64,000 nucleotides of DNA from Asterias rubens (Eukaryota > Echinodermata > Asteroidea > Forcipulatida > Asteriidae), in contig NC_047077.1 in NCBI RefSeq assembly GCF_902459465.1, positions 744,001-808,000 of the forward strand. The letters run 5' to 3'. Positions 63,401-64,000 of the stretch are shown here, piece after piece. The notes beneath the pieces are model-generated. The model saw only the letters and a program-made list of their open reading frames with translations, had not been told where the DNA came from and did not search any database. The position numbers and the translations under genes are program-made. Numbering within the stretch: position 1 is the stretch's first letter; the number at the start of each line of letters is the position of its first letter.

Positions 63401-63568
63401 AAAGTCATGCCCAACTAAAAAAGTGTTGAAATTATAAAATTTAAGTAGGTAACATGAAAACCTTGGAAGGTGCACACTAGGCTTAACATCATCATACCTG
63501 TGCATCATCGGTTAAAAATGCTTCACTCACAAAGTCTCCAAATGAACTGCCTGATGCTCCGAGGAGTT
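48419..63568 (-). CDS. Caspase with CARD-like N-terminus and predicted two-helix membrane hairpin; 5' end outside the window
   Basis: Exons (minus) are 63498-63568, 57544-57970, 55510-55595, 54496-54606, 53797-53872, 53070-53170, 52465-52629, 51699-51918, 50753-50916 (inner end may be off by one), 49662-49771 and 48419-48574. All have GT/AG sites and compatible phases; about 561 residues are visible. Order: the last two helices of a CARD-like fold (GDFVSEAFLTDDAQVAKLL, about 10-40), an acidic Pro/Glu/Asp-rich linker (about 50-165), hydrophobic segment 1 (172-190), loop LDRYQLLPGN, hydrophobic segment 2 (200-220), then the caspase. The p20 part has CKGIAFILNN, ERKGSEID with the binding Arg, MSHGD (His373) and FFVQACRG (Cys416). 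The p10 part has IAFSTTEGHWSLR, with Leu where most caspases have Trp, and ends in SLYFLPK. Cleavage after Asp in cell-death or inflammatory signalling is expected. The catalytic set looks intact. Confidence 0.92.
48800..49075 (-). mobile_element. tRNA-derived SINE body, inverted
   Basis: On the minus strand it matches the body of the SINE at 26143-26490 (TTAACTGTAATTGCTTCTCT, CCTGTGAGGGCAGAGATGG, ATTTATAGCCAAGTAGCGC-like end). The tRNA-like head is replaced by the start of the next element at 49078. Confidence 0.65.
49078..49329. mobile_element. MITE with ~40-base inverted ends (CACCTGTTTCAGACAGG)
   Basis: The left end ACACCTGTTTCAGACAGGAG and onward through GAGTCGTGCTGAACC is mirrored by GGTTCGGCGTGACTCTGGAA and CCTGTCTGAAACAGGTGT at the right. 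It is about 250 bases and non-coding. It truncates the head side of the SINE at 48800-49075. Confidence 0.75.
50030..50275. repeat. Inverted pair of tRNA-like sequences
   Basis: The minus strand at 50030-50095 reads GGGGCTAGAGCTCAGTTGGT AGAGCGCTGG with a degenerate B box (ATTCAAATC). The plus strand at 50210-50275 carries a diverged copy (GGGCTAGAAAGCTCAGTTAG). Neither folds into a clean tRNA, so both are more likely SINE heads or pseudo-tRNAs. Confidence 0.45.
51259..51600 (+). mobile_element. tRNA-derived SINE with a well-preserved head
   Basis: GTCGTGGCCGAGCGGTTAAG and GGGTTCGAATCCCCAGCCAT give A and B boxes, and GTCGTGG pairs with CCATGAC as an acceptor stem. The body runs through TGCTTCGTCCTTCGGATGGG and AAAGAACCCAGTGCCCC. 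It lies in the caspase intron before the active-site exon. Confidence 0.8.
54496..55595 (-). other. Two exons encoding the predicted membrane hairpin of the caspase
   Basis: Exon 55510-55595 encodes WWSIRTLMTVAVATIVALGS and then CYLLDRYQ. Exon 54496-54606 encodes LLPGNVSVLLSAIFSIAVAG and then TFGTSKILYVLFNALSK. Each carries one uncharged stretch of about 19 residues, long enough to span a membrane. Both join in frame (phase 0 between them) and both have good splice sites, so they are unlikely to be intron read as exon. With a short loop between them, the N- and C-terminal parts would lie on the same, presumably cytosolic, side. Confidence 0.72.
55648..55902. mobile_element. Degenerate palindromic MITE related to the 11232 family
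   Basis: GGGTGTGTTTGATTAGCTTC at the left and GGTTGACCCATGGAACCTAA TTGAAAGCACCC at the right echo the ends of the 11232-11396 element, with an enlarged internal part. Confidence 0.5.
56454..56902. mobile_element. One palindromic MITE nested inside another
   Basis: Outer ends: AGGGGTGGATTTCACAAAGG at 56454 and CCTTTGTGAAATCCACCCCT ending at 56902. Inner element about 56476-56749: CCCAGGTCGAAATTCTAGTT at its left and AACTGGAATTTTGACCTGGG at its right, with many AACCAGTTGGTTT-type palindromes. After it come alternating TCCTAACTTAGGA palindromes of the outer element. Confidence 0.7.
57178..57425 (+). repeat. Family C repeat, uninterrupted copy
   Basis: Runs from AATTCGCTCGGCCCCAGCGG to GGCGCTGGGGATGAGCGAA. 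Its two ends are partly inverted (GCTCGGCCCCAGCG / CGCTGGGGATGAGC). It serves as the intact reference for the split copy at 11443-11985. Confidence 0.65.
57426..57531 (+). mobile_element. Family A right-end fragment
   Basis: Carries CTCGCAACTCCAACGACCAA, AGTGAGAAGACTGGTCTTTG and the terminus GTGTCCAGTGCCTTTAA. It ends 12 bases before the donor of the acidic-linker exon of the caspase gene. Confidence 0.65.
57544..57970 (-). other. Caspase exon encoding the end of the CARD-like domain and an acidic linker
   Basis: A 427-base exon from a TTTATTTGAAAG acceptor to a GCAG/GTATGC donor. It starts VAKLLAVLRERGLLLDQVQK and continues for about 120 residues dominated by Glu, Asp, Pro, Gln and Ser, for example EPEPKVPEPQPSVTPEQ and DEPEEEQELL. 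No fold is predicted. It is long for a caspase prodomain linker and contains many Asp residues that could be cleavage points. Confidence 0.8.
58770..61868 (+). repeat. Minisatellite in a caspase intron, forward half
   Basis: Units of about 30-36 bases built on ATTTAATGGTCTCC followed by a variable A-rich spacer such as AAAAAATGCAAAATGAAA or ACTAAGTTGCAAAATGAA. Around 90 units are present. Units diverge at the left end and are more uniform to the right. The small open frames inside are artefacts of the repeat. Confidence 0.93.
59160..59298. repeat. Long hairpin inserted in the minisatellite
   Basis: Left arm 59160-59221 and right arm 59237-59298 are near-perfect reverse complements. The loop is GAGGCCGAAGGCCGA. 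It is GC-rich compared with the surrounding array. The inserted block probably extends to about 59440, since TTATCTTCAAG near 59300 is mirrored by CTTGAAGATAA near 59427. Confidence 0.78.
61869..63430 (-). repeat. Same minisatellite, reverse half
   Basis: From about 61869 every unit is the reverse complement (GGAGACCATTAAAT followed by TTCATTTTGCATTTTTT). About 45 units. A ~90-base block ending AGTCATGCCCAACTAAAAAA occurs twice, near 63080 and 63390. Confidence 0.93.
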
Positions 63569-63717
63569 CTCCAAAAAGAAAACCTTGTTATCAATAAATG
63601 CACAAAAAGAAAATGACTTGATCACTACACAATCAAGATACATTGCAGCATGTAGGTCTATCAACTTTTTTTGAAAGCAAAATTGGTGGTGAAACATTAG
63701 AGCCTGTCACAGAGGGT

Positions 63718-63765
63718 GTCGTGGCCGAAGGAGAGTACCAAATGCACACTCTGGTGTTTTTTAAT
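63718..63765 (+). mobile_element. Truncated SINE head
   Basis: GTGTCGTGGCCGAAGGAGAG followed by CACTCTGGTGTTTTTTA matches the tRNA-like head of the SINE at 51259, without B box or body. Confidence 0.45.
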
Positions 63766-64000
63766 ATTATAAAAAAAAAAAAAAAAATATTTCTAGTGCA
63801 CCATGTCTGTCAATGATCCTGGCGCAAAAGACAAGAACTCTCTGCTAATACACAATGACACAAGACAACCAAAACTTAGAAAGGCTATTGTTTCCGAAAT
63901 AGATGTTTTGAGATGATTTTTAAATTTGGAACACGTCTGCTTTTCTGAGTTGAAGTTGGACGCTGTTCCATAGAGATGGCCCGGCATGTGAAAAACAGCG

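Noticed and set aside
58770..63430. Possible CRISPR-like array of short units
   Set aside because: The units are contiguous and similar with no unique spacers, orientation flips midway, and the DNA is an animal intron.

Overview
The window is animal nuclear DNA: AT-rich, gene-poor, with short exons bounded by GT/AG introns and dense short non-autonomous repeats. No transcript evidence was available; all gene models were assembled by eye from splice signals, reading phase and protein motifs. The organism is most likely a marine deuterostome, and I would guess an echinoderm of the sea-star type. That guess rests on the look of the dispersed repeats and on the gene content, and is inference only.

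Layout. At 834-2400 (+) are the last two coding exons of an organic anion transporter (SLCO/OATP). At 4303-8690 (-) is a complete five-exon secreted trypsin with its own TATA box. From about 8.8 to 28.4 kb there is no convincing complete gene. This stretch holds MITE clusters, a degenerate array of ~0.75-kb units (about 15.0-19.5 kb), a recent tandem duplication (24.2-25.2 kb) and scraps of unidentified coding-like sequence on the minus strand (25.2-27.7 kb). At 28539-29585 (+) is a complete class A GPCR in one coding exon. At 34647-38730 (-) is a four-exon gene for a small secreted protein of unknown family, with a truncated second copy at 30672-32588 (-). From 38.8 to 48.4 kb there are again only repeats.

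At 48419-63568 (-) is a caspase gene of which eleven exons are visible; its 5' end lies beyond the right edge. The predicted order is: end of a CARD-like domain, long acidic linker, two hydrophobic segments nine residues or so apart, then a complete p20/p10 caspase with Cys-His catalytic motifs. This implies a caspase anchored in a membrane by a helical hairpin, with recruitment and catalytic domains on the same side. It is the most unusual item in the window. One of its introns carries a ~4.6-kb minisatellite (about 58.77-63.43 kb) that reverses orientation near 61.87 kb, so the two halves are inverted repeats.

The genes are functionally unrelated (transport, digestion, signalling, secreted protein, protease of cell death or inflammation) and nothing suggests co-regulation. 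The repeats include TTAA-flanked MITEs (piggyBac-like), a MITE with an 8-bp target duplication and a visible empty site (hAT-like), tRNA-derived SINEs, and several long hairpins that share one loop motif but have different stems.
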